A stretch of DNA of 36,041 bases, taken from Basidiobolus ranarum. Its lineage: Eukaryota > Basidiobolomycota > Basidiobolomycetes > Basidiobolales. The notes beneath the pieces are model-generated. The model was not told the origin of the DNA. It made no database searches and saw only the letters and a program-made list of their open reading frames with translations. Within the stretch, counting starts at the first letter, position 1. Each line of letters starts with the position of its first letter. A program made the position numbers and the translations under genes. This document shows, one piece after another, positions 1 through 9,503 of this stretch. The DNA is taken from assembly GCA_040143965.1 (NCBI GenBank), contig JASJQH010006935.1, positions 1 through 36,041 on the forward strand, written 5' to 3'.

Positions 1-202
1 GTACCCACCAAATGATATACTTCATTGTATATACTTTGATCTGTGCAAAAACCATAATATCCATTAAGATGGTTTTATATGAACAATAAGCACATATGTA
101 CCAATAACTCATAGAATTTAGCTTCTTGGTGGACTAATGGCAGAAAAAGTGCCAAATATCAGGAATTCAGGATAGTACTATTACTTCACAAATACCAAAC
201 AT

Positions 203-508
203 TTGCTATCATTGACAATGATAATAACTCCTGTGTTTGAGCACACATGCCTGACATATTTGGCCAGAAAATCCAAGGCTTACAAGCAATATATGTCTTA
301 CCTCAAGTGGCAGTATTGCTACTTGAATATTTTACCTAATTACCAAAGCAAAAGTAGTGTGTCTGTATATCTATGTTGCCAAGAGGTTTCTCTTGAAACT
401 TTACCAAGGATAACAGGCTACATTATTGCTTCCTGGGGCTACAGCCTTCTCTTATTGATCTATATTTTCACAGCCAATTGGATGAAGATTAAAGCTGAAT
501 CCCTCTGA
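203..508 (+). pseudogene. Possible relic of an MFS transporter C-terminus
   Basis: An open stretch of 101 codons whose last part, from the phrase ITGYIIASWGYSLLLLIYIF (about residues 70-89), reads like a final transmembrane helix followed by a short charged tail. The spacing of Y, C, N, I and P residues just before it (near QYCYLNILPNYQSK) recalls the C-terminal end of allantoate-permease-type (Dal5 family) major facilitator transporters. That resemblance is from memory and weak. No upstream transporter body can be read in 1-202, so if it is real it is a truncated relic. It may equally be a chance open frame in AT-rich DNA. Confidence 0.22.
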
Positions 509-1374
509 TACAGCATTACTCATTGATAGCAAGTTTTTTGCTATTTTAGTTATGTAGAGCACATTTTTTGGTGACAAATACATGCCCTAGGCTTATCCCC
601 AATATATTACTCATTTCCTTCCAGTTCTGGAGCTTCTGGCAGCAGCTGCTTATCAATCATAAAAATCTTCCATTTCATATCAATGTTGAGTGTTTTGACC
701 AGTTTCAATGATGAGGGCCATATTGAAAAGCTCCTGAAGCAATGTACCATCTCCTACCCTTTTGTGCAGATGTCACTGATAGTACAAAGATATAGGAAAC
801 TTCTTAAGATACAATTTGATATACTTGCTCAGGCTTCTGTATTTGCTGTTATTTCTTGGTAAGTGAATTAGGGGAGTTTTCTGATGGCACCCATGCTCAG
901 ATTTTTGTTAGGATTGATTAAGACAGTATCGTTACATCCATGTTGCTCTTATTCCTACTGGTTGACACCTGTTACTAATACAGCCATAATGAAGATCTAT
1001 GGATTTCTATGCTATAAACCATAATATTAAGTACAACCAAATACTGCATATTTATGTATGCTTTTTCCACCATGAATTAGGCAGTGCTATCTATGATTTA
1101 CAGTACTCATTTGATTGCGACACCTGGTGCTCTGACTGACTTTTGGTATTAAAAGTAATTACCCAAACAGACATTATTCCTTTCTGTAGTAGAATATATA
1201 CTATTTAGTAGCTCCAAAATAAATCACGAAAAATCCCTTGAGCCCAGAGATGCTTGGTTCATATAAATAACAGAATACTTCATCAGATCACTGTGATGGT
1301 ATATTTGCTTCAACTAAGAAGTATAATCACGATTTATTGTACGGTCAGTTATGGCACAGGAATAGATGTAGGCC
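509..1374. other. Intergenic spacer, no gene recognised
   Basis: AT-rich spacer of about 870 bases. The frames I read on both strands are broken by frequent stops and no domain could be recognised. It would contain the 3' untranslated region of the minus-strand hydrolase gene that ends at 1375. Confidence 0.5.
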
Positions 1375-2388
1375 CTAAATTGGACTAGTATGAGATTTAC
1401 CGAAGGCGATGGCAGTGCGGTTCAAGGTATCAAGACTAATACGATTGGGATATCTATTCTTCAAGAGGTCGTAAATCTTCTGGGTGGAGTAGCCTTTCCC
1501 ATAGATATGGCGATCGAAGTATTGGATATATTCCTTGGTGGCACGGATATCGGACACTTCAGGTTTCTCGGTTCCAGGGACATGACCAGCAATCACTTTC
1601 TTTGGTTTGAGGCTGGTGAGATCTAGAGAAAGATTTAATACCAGCACGATCATTGAATTACAATCATTGAATTGACAAGTATACTTACAGTCCAGACTAC
1701 GAATCCATCCCTTTCTGTGGCTAGGCTCCAATGCTGAAGCCAACCACACATGCATTTTACTTGAGTATACCATATCACCGGTGATCATCACCTTTTGAGA
1801 AGGAATCCAATAAGCCGTCACATCCTCCGAATCCCCATCCAGTGGCTGTAGTAGCTTGATTGGCTCGTTCTTGTTTCCTCTCAGGGTAATAGACTTGCCT
1901 CTAAATGGCTTTGGGATTCTTGGCACCTGTGGGATTTCTGCCGTTCCATAAACACTGGACCATTGACTCACTGTACTTCTCAATCAGTAGATATCCTGAA
2001 TTAGGGGAAACTAGTGTAATATACCTTTTTCATCTACAGTTTGCTTGATTTTCTTCACGACAATTGGCGATGCATACAGGCCAGCCTTGGGATAAACCTT
2101 GAGAATTTCTGTAGCACCGAAATAATGATCCGGGTGTTCATGCGTTGTAAATATCTTGGTAACTGGAAGATGGGTGGTGTTCTTGATCAGAGAAATTAAC
2201 TCTTTCGCTGCAGAGTTGGTGAATCCAGCATCAAGGATGAATACTTCCTTCTGTCCAATGACAGCAGTTGAAACCGTTGACATTGTGGCATCGGATGAGC
2301 TATACTGCAGAATTTGCAGCTTAGAATGTCCAAAGGCGGACATGAACAGCACAGTAAGAGTAATTTTTTGAAAGAAAGTAGGCATCAT
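1375..2388 (-). CDS. Secreted metallo-beta-lactamase-fold hydrolase, copy A
   Basis: Three exons (2388-2025, 1970-1689, 1622-1375) splice into a 297-residue protein. The introns have gt..ag ends. A hydrophobic N-terminus (about residues 1-20) suggests a signal peptide and secretion or entry into the endomembrane system. The zinc motif THEHPDHYFG gives H83, H85, D87 and H88; the later ligands are D187 in ITGDMVYSS and H229 in AGHVP. The C-terminal part (KNRYPNRISLDTL) fits the tail of a family of single-domain MBL hydrolases common in bacteria and found in some fungi. The substrate is unknown; the fold covers lactonases, thioesterases and similar hydrolases, so antibiotic cleavage should not be assumed. 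The usual middle zinc histidine (GH) appears as GD at 167-168. It is a tandem paralogue of the gene at 3661-4653 with identical exon 1 and exon 2 lengths (364 and 282 nt). The next codon is also ATG, so the start could be one residue later. Confidence 0.92.
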
Positions 2389-2437
2389 TGTAGGTAATGA
2401 GAGCTTGTTGGCACTACTGATATCCCTTCTATCTCCC

Positions 2438-2445
2438 TATATATA
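2438..2445 (-). promoter_or_regulatory. TATA box of MBL hydrolase copy A
   Basis: The string tatatata lies about 50 bases upstream of the start codon at 2388. The surrounding segment (about 2400-2520) resembles the matching segment upstream of copy B, including a shared ...aatttgtaatcag / aattagtaatcaa stretch, which supports a conserved core promoter. Confidence 0.45.
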
Positions 2446-2521
2446 CGCAAGTATTCAGTATAGTCCAAGGAATTTGTAATCAGCAAAGTAAAAAATCAGC
2501 AGCCAAGACTTCTACTTACCA

Positions 2522-2660
2522 AACGAGGCCAAATATCCAGTTATATGGACAGCCATGATGTCAAATTCGGGTAAAAGGTCGGTATTTGGGCTAGCAATGC
2601 ACTTATCAAATTTAGCTCGGATAATAGCTCGACATTTGGCCAAGCTACGTATTTGTTGGT
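2522..2660. promoter_or_regulatory. Upstream region of copy A with repeated ATTTGG motifs
   Basis: Several related strings occur here: ggccaaatatcc (about 2527-2538, inverted), aaaggtcggtatttggg (2574-2590) and ctcgacatttggcc (about 2628-2641). Similar strings occur upstream of copy B (4833-4859 and 4926-4949). Some come close to a CArG-type CC(A/T)6GG box. A regulatory role is inferred from recurrence upstream of both paralogues. Confidence 0.35.
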
Positions 2661-2916
2661 CCTGGATACTTAACCTAATACAGAATATTTACGCAGAAAA
2701 TGGAAAAAATAAAATAGAATCAATATATCTACTCCTAGCATACTTTTGGGAGATCAAGGATATTCCTAATTTATTCATTACAGGGCTCGAGCACCATGGA
2801 AAATTACTAAAAACTCATGTACCTCATTGCAATGAGCTTCAACTCTAAATGTATTATAGTGAAGCTCAATATCTTAGTTGTATACATAGCGAGATTATGT
2901 GTATAATTTATGCGAG
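2661..2916. other. Intergenic spacer between copy A and the decayed third copy
   Basis: AT-rich sequence with no recognisable protein. A plus-strand open frame covers 2555-2848 but has no family resemblance and overlaps the shared promoter motifs of copy A, so I treat it as chance. Confidence 0.4.
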
Positions 2917-3150
2917 TCATTGGGATCTACCGAAAGCGATTGCATAATAATGATTAGGACCCTCAGGGTGGCAAGTATCTTGATGGTATTCTTGATCAGA
3001 AAAAAGCAACTCTTTCGCAACAGAGTTGGTGATTTCAGAGTGTAAAATTTCTATACCAGGCCACACACTGAAAATTTGAGGCGAATCAATTCCATAATTG
3101 GTCAAGCTCTGTAAAATGGATATTAACAAAGTAGGTGCTGATTGCTAAAT
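2917..3150 (-). pseudogene. Decayed third copy of the MBL-fold hydrolase
   Basis: The minus strand contains pieces matching the neighbouring hydrolases in order. The phrase ITNSVAKELL matches FTNSAAKELI of copy A. The downstream phrase HPEGPNHYYA recalls the metal motif HEHPDHYFGA. The end AIAFGRSQ matches AIAFGKSH, the C-terminus of copy A. At DNA level, 2980-3035 aligns closely with 2180-2235 of copy A. Near 3127-3145 the string caaagtaggtgctgattg recalls gaaagtaggcatcattg at the start of copy A. Exon 2 and most of exon 3 are missing and the catalytic motif is broken, so this is a truncated, dead copy. Confidence 0.7.
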
Positions 3151-3660
3151 ATAGGAAAGGTTTCAGCGTAATTACTGATATTTATATTATGTATGTGGAA
3201 ATTCAAACACTTTGTGTACCTTAAGGTTGGTTTACGATTAGCTATCGATGGAGATCTATCACTGGATTAATGATCGATCGATTTCTAATAATTTATAGTA
3301 TTTTCGAAATCACTCAAGTATTTAGGATTTAGGTTAATTATATTGAAGACTACAGAGTTTGTTGAGCGCTATCTTTCTGAATGGCAGCTTGGTTAATTCA
3401 TGATTGGGCTTTACTGCTCAAACCGTTATCGTTAATTGATTAACAATTTCTAAAGAAAGATTCAGGTAAAGCTTTATATCAGGACTAGATTACTAAAAAG
3501 GTGACTGATGCCTTCAACCTAAACTAAAAATACCATATATAGTAATTCTGATGGTTATCAGGCGTTATCGTAGTCAAACGTAGATAATTCCAGACGAGTT
3601 TTATTAAAGTATTCGGAAATACTAAAAATGCATCAGGTACAGTATTAGCGTACAGTATTA
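3151..3660. other. AT-rich spacer between the decayed copy and copy B
   Basis: About 500 bases with no recognisable gene. It should hold the 3' untranslated region of copy B. The frames I read are short and closed. Confidence 0.45.
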
Positions 3661-4653
3661 TTAGGCTCTACCATAGGCTGTTGCAGTGAGATTCAAGGTT
3701 TCAAGAGCAATACGGTCGGGAAATCTATTCTTTACGAGATCGTAGATTTTTTGGGGTGAATAACCTTTTCCATATACTTGGCGATCGAAGTACTCAATAT
3801 ACTCCTTGGTGGCACGAAGATCCGACACCTTAGGCTTTTCAGTGTTGGGAACATGGCCAGCAATCACTTTCTTAGGCTTTAAGCGGATGAGTCCTAGAGA
3901 CAGGATCAATAAAAGTGTGATACTCAGTCTTAGAATAGAAAAATATACTTACTTTCCAAGCTGCGAATCCATTTCTTACGATGGCTTGGCTCCTGAGCTT
4001 CAGAAAGCCAGACATGCATTTTGCTAGAGTATACCATGTCACCAGTGATTAGTGTCTTCTGAGAAGGAATCCAATAAGCTGTCACATCCTCAACATCACC
4101 ATCAAATGGCTGTAATAACTTGATAGGCTCGTTCTTGTGTCCCTTAAGGGTAATCGACTTGCCTCTAAATGGTTTGGGGATTCTTGGTGCTTGTGGGATC
4201 TCACCAGGTGCGTAAGCTCCAGTCCATTGCTTCACTAGAATAATTTTAGTAATTATTGTGGCAAGTGAGAAGGGTGAAGTTGAAAATACCTTTCTCATCT
4301 ACATGCTGCTTGATTTTCTTCACAACAATTGGCGACGCATAAAAACCAGCTTTAGGGTAAGCCTTGAGTATCTCAGTGGCACCGAAATAATGATCAGGAT
4401 GTTCATGAGTGGCAAATATCTTGGTGACTGGAAGACTGGTGGTATTCTTGATGAAGGAGATCATCTCTTGTGCGGATGATCTGGTGAATCCAGCATCAAG
4501 GATAACCACTTCCTTTTGCCCAATGACAGCAGTTGAAACCTCAAACATTGAGGCATCCGAAGAGCTATGGTGAATTACCTTAAGCTTTCGACTGCCAAAG
4601 GCGGATAAGAACAGAGTTGTAAGGGTAATTGCTTGAATAACTGGATACTTCAT
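3661..4653 (-). CDS. Secreted metallo-beta-lactamase-fold hydrolase, copy B
   Basis: Exons 4653-4290, 4234-3953 and 3893-3661 give a 292-residue protein. A hydrophobic leader covers about residues 1-20 (IQAITLTTLFLSAFG), suggesting secretion. The metal motif THEHPDHYFG supplies H83, H85, D87 and H88; D187 (ITGDMVYSS) and H229 (AGHVP) are the later ligands. The position that is normally the GH ligand between them reads GD (167-168), as in copy A. The rest is closely similar to copy A apart from a shorter C-terminus ending TATAYGRA. Intron positions and phases match copy A exactly, so the pair arose by duplication after the introns were present. The reaction is probably hydrolysis of an ester, thioester or amide bond, with substrate unknown. 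Nothing suggests inactivation. Confidence 0.92.
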
Positions 4654-4696
4654 TATGAAAATTGGTCTGAATATCTGATTCTTGCATCGTTGTCCT

Positions 4697-4703
4697 CTTT
4701 ATA
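4697..4703 (-). promoter_or_regulatory. TATA box of MBL hydrolase copy B
   Basis: TATAAAG on the minus strand lies about 45 bases upstream of the start codon at 4653, at nearly the same distance as the TATA string of copy A. Confidence 0.45.
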
Positions 4704-4835
4704 TCTATTCCAGTGCCTAGTGAAGTACGAAGAATTAGTAATCAAGTGTGAAAAGGTCCCGTAGACATGACTCCAAAAGAGGGTACTTGACTGATAAGCT
4801 TAAAGTGTATGGTTTGGATCAAATACCGGACAAAA

Positions 4836-4949
4836 GGTCAAGATTTGGACAGGGCGCACGAAGTGATTCGGGAAGTGCAATCTTCAATTCATTATTGATG
4901 CACCTGGTATTAATTTCGGATAATAGGACCATATTTGATCAGGGCGCAC
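4836..4949. repeat. Two 24-bp direct repeats upstream of copy B
   Basis: Positions 4836-4859 and 4926-4949 share 19 of 24 bases and both end in cagggcgcac. Their starts are 90 bases apart. They lie 183-296 bases upstream of the copy B start and share the ATTTG core with repeats upstream of copy A, so they may bind the same regulator. Confidence 0.5.
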
Positions 4950-4979
4950 CTAGAGTTACTTGGGACGTTTGATCGGTAA

Positions 4980-7060
4980 TTGTTTCACAAGCCAGTGTCA
5001 ATTCTGGGCCATCTTTTTACATTTTACATGCAGCAATGTTGTCAACCTTATTATATTTAATGTTTACTACCTGAAATTGATAAATCCATTTGTCCATTGC
5101 TCATTCGAGCGTTAAAACCAATGATTTAATTGGATCATATAATACAACTAATTATAAATTGATGTGCTTGAAATATTGGTAATATTGCATTGAGTAAATT
5201 CAACCAGATTTTCCAAACAAAATCAAAGAAGAGATAATATTATTATATGTGTGCAGGTGAAGCTCAAGCCATCAGAAACTATGAATACTCTGCTCGCCTC
5301 GTTTGAAATTTTGTCAGCACGAGTGTTGCGTGCAGTAGAGATCACTTTGTATCGTAACAGTAGTATTTGAGCCATCCCAAATAGGTCTTCATTGTTTCGT
5401 ACTCAAATGGTACAGAGTACCTCTGACTAAAAGATGAAGGCTCTCCAAGGGTATTTAAGGCAAAGTCTTGTATAGAGATAAAGATGGCTGTTGTTTCTTT
5501 AAAAGAGGATTAGAGTTCAATCGGGCACTATTGTCTGTAACTTTTGGGAATTTTGATTGCATTATTATAATTTTAGAATGTTATGAAACTAACATATCTT
5601 AACTATGCAACTGGCTTCCTTTTTATAACATATTCACATACTCTGAACTACAATGCTAAGCATTCACATCATGTATTGAAAAATGCATTGCCACTTACGA
5701 TATAGTAGTATTATTTGCCCTATTTTATGCTACTAACTTCTCTATACATTGTTAACAATACTCTGCCGCTACTATACTCATTCAAGCATTAAAACCTTAA
5801 CTCCACTGCTAGTTTGAGACTATACTGCTGCTATTGCATTGCTTGACACCCATACGTAGCACAAAATGGATTAATATTCTTAGGATATCATGAGATATGT
5901 AATGAGAGGTCAAAGGAATTATGATAGTTTAGCTATGGCACTGCTTAAAGAATATCTTCTCGAACTTCATTACTGACTCTACTCCGCCATGGTCAACACA
6001 TATCAATGTAATAAGTTGATAATATCCAGTTCGAATTGTCAGTGTACCCACTTTAGTAACAAAATACAGTATTTAGTAATTCTAGTATTGTTAGTAGACA
6101 TCTTATATTATAGCTTTACTCCTACATTATTATGTAGAATACAGTATATTTGCCACCAATTTGGAATAGTGTATAACAGCCAAATGCCATCATATATCTT
6201 CTATATAGTACAGGTAATATCTATTATCTTGTGTAGTATGCAGCCTAACTATTAAGCTTAGGCTAACCCGATTGCTGCTTTGTTGATGTTGGAGTATTTT
6301 GGGAGTTGTTGGAAGTGATTTGGAGAACTAGAAGAATTGGTGGTTTTCACTTAATGATTTATTGGAGTGCAAGTTGACATTTATACTTCTGTCAAGAGGT
6401 ATGCAAACCAACGTGTACAGTACAAAGTTTGAGAACTTCCAAGTTGGTCTCAATATTGAGGGTAAATTCCTCATGAAGATATCCCATAATAACATAGTGA
6501 AATTTAGGTAGCTGACTATATAACTATATAGATGCTTAAACTATATATTTTCAACAGGAGGGAAAATTGAAGCTTAGTATTTTTCTTATACTTTTTATGT
6601 ATAAATACTTGATGTATCCCATATATGCTAGTTAATATTATTTAGTTCAATATCTCTTGCTTCAAAATTACAACATGTGATTAGGATGTATGTGAATATC
6701 TGAGAATTAGCAAGGTTGAACCTAATCACTTTCCAAATTAGCTTCAAACTGACTCATTTTACTCCTATATATGCTCTGAGCATGATCCCACCACTCCCTT
6801 TAGTATCAGTACTTTATTTCTGGTCAATCATTATATATATCTCAAACCTACAATAACTCTACATCTTTAGACCCCTTCCACAAGCCTCCAATTGTCATAA
6901 TACATTTTAGTGTTGTTACTTCCTTCATATCTAACGTAAGATGTTACCTTCTGAACAATACTAATACTTATTTATTAAATATTAGAGAAGTAGCATTAGG
7001 TTTTGTCACATCTTAGAATTACATGTGTTAATTACACAACCACTGCGGAATACTATTGCT
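4980..7060. other. Long AT-rich spacer without a recognisable gene
   Basis: About 2.1 kb with no domain I could recognise on either strand. Two dispersed near-copies occur: tcattcgagcgttaaaacc near 5100 and tcattcaagcattaaaacc near 5780 (17 of 19 bases shared). A plus open frame at 5989-6255 (88 codons) has biased, low-complexity composition and no family match. A minus open stretch at 5342-5509 contains a plausible-looking peptide but no good start. This region may hold decayed transposon or gene remains. Confidence 0.45.
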
Positions 7061-7074
7061 GCGCACACCTCCCC

Positions 7075-7132
7075 ATGCATTCTGGTTGGTTTCACAGATA
7101 TGATATTTGGTGTGTGTCGGTGTTATAAATGA
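7075..7132 (+). promoter_or_regulatory. Two overlapping upstream ORFs before the alpha/beta hydrolase
   Basis: An ATG at 7075 opens a 17-codon frame ending with TAA at 7126-7128. A second ATG at 7100 opens a 10-codon frame ending with TGA at 7130-7132, only four bases before the main start at 7137. If the transcript begins upstream of 7075, both could reduce or condition translation. The transcription start is not known. Confidence 0.3.
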
Positions 7133-7136
7133 AGGC

Positions 7137-8144
7137 ATGCCTGATAGGATGAGCTTAGCAATGCCACCATTTAATCTTCAAGATTTGGATGTCTCTGTGG
7201 CGGAGTGGGAGGAATTCCGCAAGAACCTCCCACCAGCTGTTTTTGATCCAGACTACCTCAGCTTCCGAGCGAAAACCGATGCTGTCAGTCACTTATCCCG
7301 TTTCAGTAACCGAAGTGGCTTTACTGCTAAGGAGCAATTTATTCCTGTTAGGGATGCCAATATCAAAGTTAGAATATACTCACCCGATCTTGAAAGCGGG
7401 AGTGGCCCTTATCCCCTGGTTATGCTCTACCATGGCGGAGGTTTCTTTGTTGGAAATCTAGAAACTGAAGATAGAGCAGCTTGTGAAATTTGTGTTGGTG
7501 TTAAAGCTGTTGTTGTAAACGTAGAATATCGCCTGGCTCCTGAAAACAAGTTCCCAATCCCTGTCAATGACTGTTATGATGCATTGGAATGGGCAATCAC
7601 AAACGCCGGAGAGCTTAATGTTGACGTTTCTAAAGTTGTTACCACAGGAACCAGTGCTGGAGGATCGTTAGCCTTGGCGGTCGCATTGATGGACCTGGAC
7701 TCTGGTCATCATAGAATCCATTTTATTGCAGCAATACAGCCCCACACATGTCATCTTGACCTCTATCCAGAAAAATATAAGAGCGATTTTCGCTCTATTG
7801 TAACCAACGCAAACGCTGATGTATTTAACCTTCAAGGCATGGCCCTAGTGAATGAACTTTATCTGCGAGATGAAAAAGTAGATGGTGCTAGTCCATACTA
7901 TTCAATCATTTTAGCTACCAACCTAAGCAGCCTCCCCCCTACATACATTGTCGTTGGTAGCAAGGACCCTCTGCGTGATGATGGAATTGTTTTAGCAAAG
8001 GAGCTAGCAGAGGTTGGTGTTCCATGTGAGTTGGATATTTATCGTGGTTACCCTCATGGGTTTATGATGTTTCCTTTATCAGTAACCGACTCACATTACC
8101 GAATCTGGGTTGAAAAGATATCTAATGCAGTCAACAAATATTAG
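7137..8144 (+). CDS. Alpha/beta hydrolase, hormone-sensitive-lipase type
   Basis: An intronless gene of 335 residues from the ATG at 7137. The open frame extends upstream to a TTG at 7107, but a fungal start is expected at ATG; other in-frame ATGs at 7149 and 7161 are possible. It carries the oxyanion-hole motif YHGGGFFVG (HGGG at 99-102) and the nucleophile elbow GTSAGGS (S173). The likely acid is D277 in SKDPLRDD and the likely base is H307 in YPHGF. These are features of the HSL/AB-hydrolase-3 family of esterases, lipases and lactone hydrolases. No signal peptide is evident, so it is probably cytosolic. The substrate cannot be told from sequence. The lack of introns is in contrast to most genes in this window. 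It could reflect retrocopying or transfer, but the gene is intact. Confidence 0.9.
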   Translation: MPDRMSLAMPPFNLQDLDVSVAEWEEFRKNLPPAVFDPDYLSFRAKTDAVSHLSRFSNRSGFTAKEQFIPVRDANIKVRIYSPDLESGSGPYPLVMLYHGGGFFVGNLETEDRAACEICVGVKAVVVNVEYRLAPENKFPIPVNDCYDALEWAITNAGELNVDVSKVVTTGTSAGGSLALAVALMDLDSGHHRIHFIAAIQPHTCHLDLYPEKYKSDFRSIVTNANADVFNLQGMALVNELYLRDEKVDGASPYYSIILATNLSSLPPTYIVVGSKDPLRDDGIVLAKELAEVGVPCELDIYRGYPHGFMMFPLSVTDSHYRIWVEKISNAVNKY

Positions 8145-9503
8145 TACCCAGGTGTTTGATCGAATTAATTTCAGTCACCCTAAAATAGACAACAATGAAA
8201 GAAAGTACTTTCAGAATTGATCAAATAATGAATGATTAAATTCCATTGATTGAGCGTTTATTTTATGCAGATGCACTTACTGACATAGTTACCATTCACA
8301 TCTATATCTTGATCGTATAGTATTTAGTAAGTGAGGTGGAGATGGATTCCATATATTAGGCCACTATGCGCTCATAGTGCACGCATTGGACAACTACATC
8401 TAATTTCTCACACTATATAGTGAGTCGCCAATGATGTGGAAGAAAAGAAGAAACTCGAAATAACTCTAATACTTGTTCCACATAGAACTATCAGATTAAC
8501 CAGACCCATCAGATTGATTGGAGTAAAATCCCTACCTGACCCATCAGATTGAATTCTCTACTAGAACTTGTTGTTACAAACATAAAATCCCCAATCTTAG
8601 TAACATCTTACCTCTTGAACGTCATATTATGAGTCTGTGCCACCTACCCTACCATACAGGGCAGTAAGTAAAAGATTTGCTTGTTGCGCATCTTAATTAT
8701 TATGAACTCCTATTCTTCATCTGGACTTCATGTCATGTTAAGAGTGCGAGTACTCGTCATAGTAGTTAGGAAATTACCTCACACAAAGAATATTAAGCTT
8801 CAAATGGCAGTGGTGAAAGGAGTATGTATTATTAGCAGGAAAGGAAGGTCCCAGTCCTCACATGATGAATAAACATGCTATTATTATTTTACCATACACT
8901 TGTAACAAGCATAGTACGTTAATACTGCTAAAAACGCTTCATATGAAGAAACTTATAGCCAGAAGAGGTAGAGGAGCCTAAACTTTATTTCACGAATTGA
9001 AAGAGGTTCACATAGCTAGTATTGACATGTAATACTGTAGTGTAGTGGAATTGAATAAAATCACTATTTACTAGCTTTGGTCCATTTACAAACGAAGAGA
9101 TTCTTGTCAGTATCCAGAGCTGATTCATCTCTGTTTGCAATTTAGTGAGTGATGTAAATGATTAATCACTTGATCTCAATGAAGATTCAGCATTGAAACA
9201 ATCCAAATTTCATGGACGAAACAGTATCATCTAATGAAACGATCAAAAGTAAGAAATCATGACGAAAAGAGAAATAGATAGTTTAGGTAACCAATGCACG
9301 CTCATGATATCACCATCTAGATTAATATGCAAACCATCTACTTTGAAATAACCTTAATTTTCTATCGAATTAAAATTTCTTTCATAGTAAGACTCGGAAC
9401 ATCAACGATTCTTCAATGAGCCAGGTCTGTTCTTGAGACATAAATACACATAGATGGAACCACCACCACCCAACCCAAAATCTCTTTCAAAGACACTTGG
9501 ATC
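8145..9503. other. Intergenic region with a short direct repeat
   Basis: About 1.36 kb with no gene I can support. A 15-base direct repeat, gacccatcagattga, occurs at 8503-8517 and 8538-8552. A 63-codon open frame at 8681-8872 has no recognisable features. The 3' end of the region should hold the promoter of the gene starting at 9504. Confidence 0.45.

Noticed and set aside
2555-2848. A 97-codon plus-strand open frame upstream of MBL copy A
   Set aside because: It overlaps the conserved promoter repeats of copy A and has no recognisable domain.
5342-5509. A minus-strand open stretch containing FEYETMKTYLGWLKYYCYDT
   Set aside because: It looks protein-like but is short, lacks a convincing start or splice partners, and matches no family I know.
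5989-6255. An 88-codon plus-strand open frame with hydrophobic stretches
   Set aside because: AT-rich DNA yields I/L/Y-rich frames by chance; no homology was recognised and there are no supporting signals.
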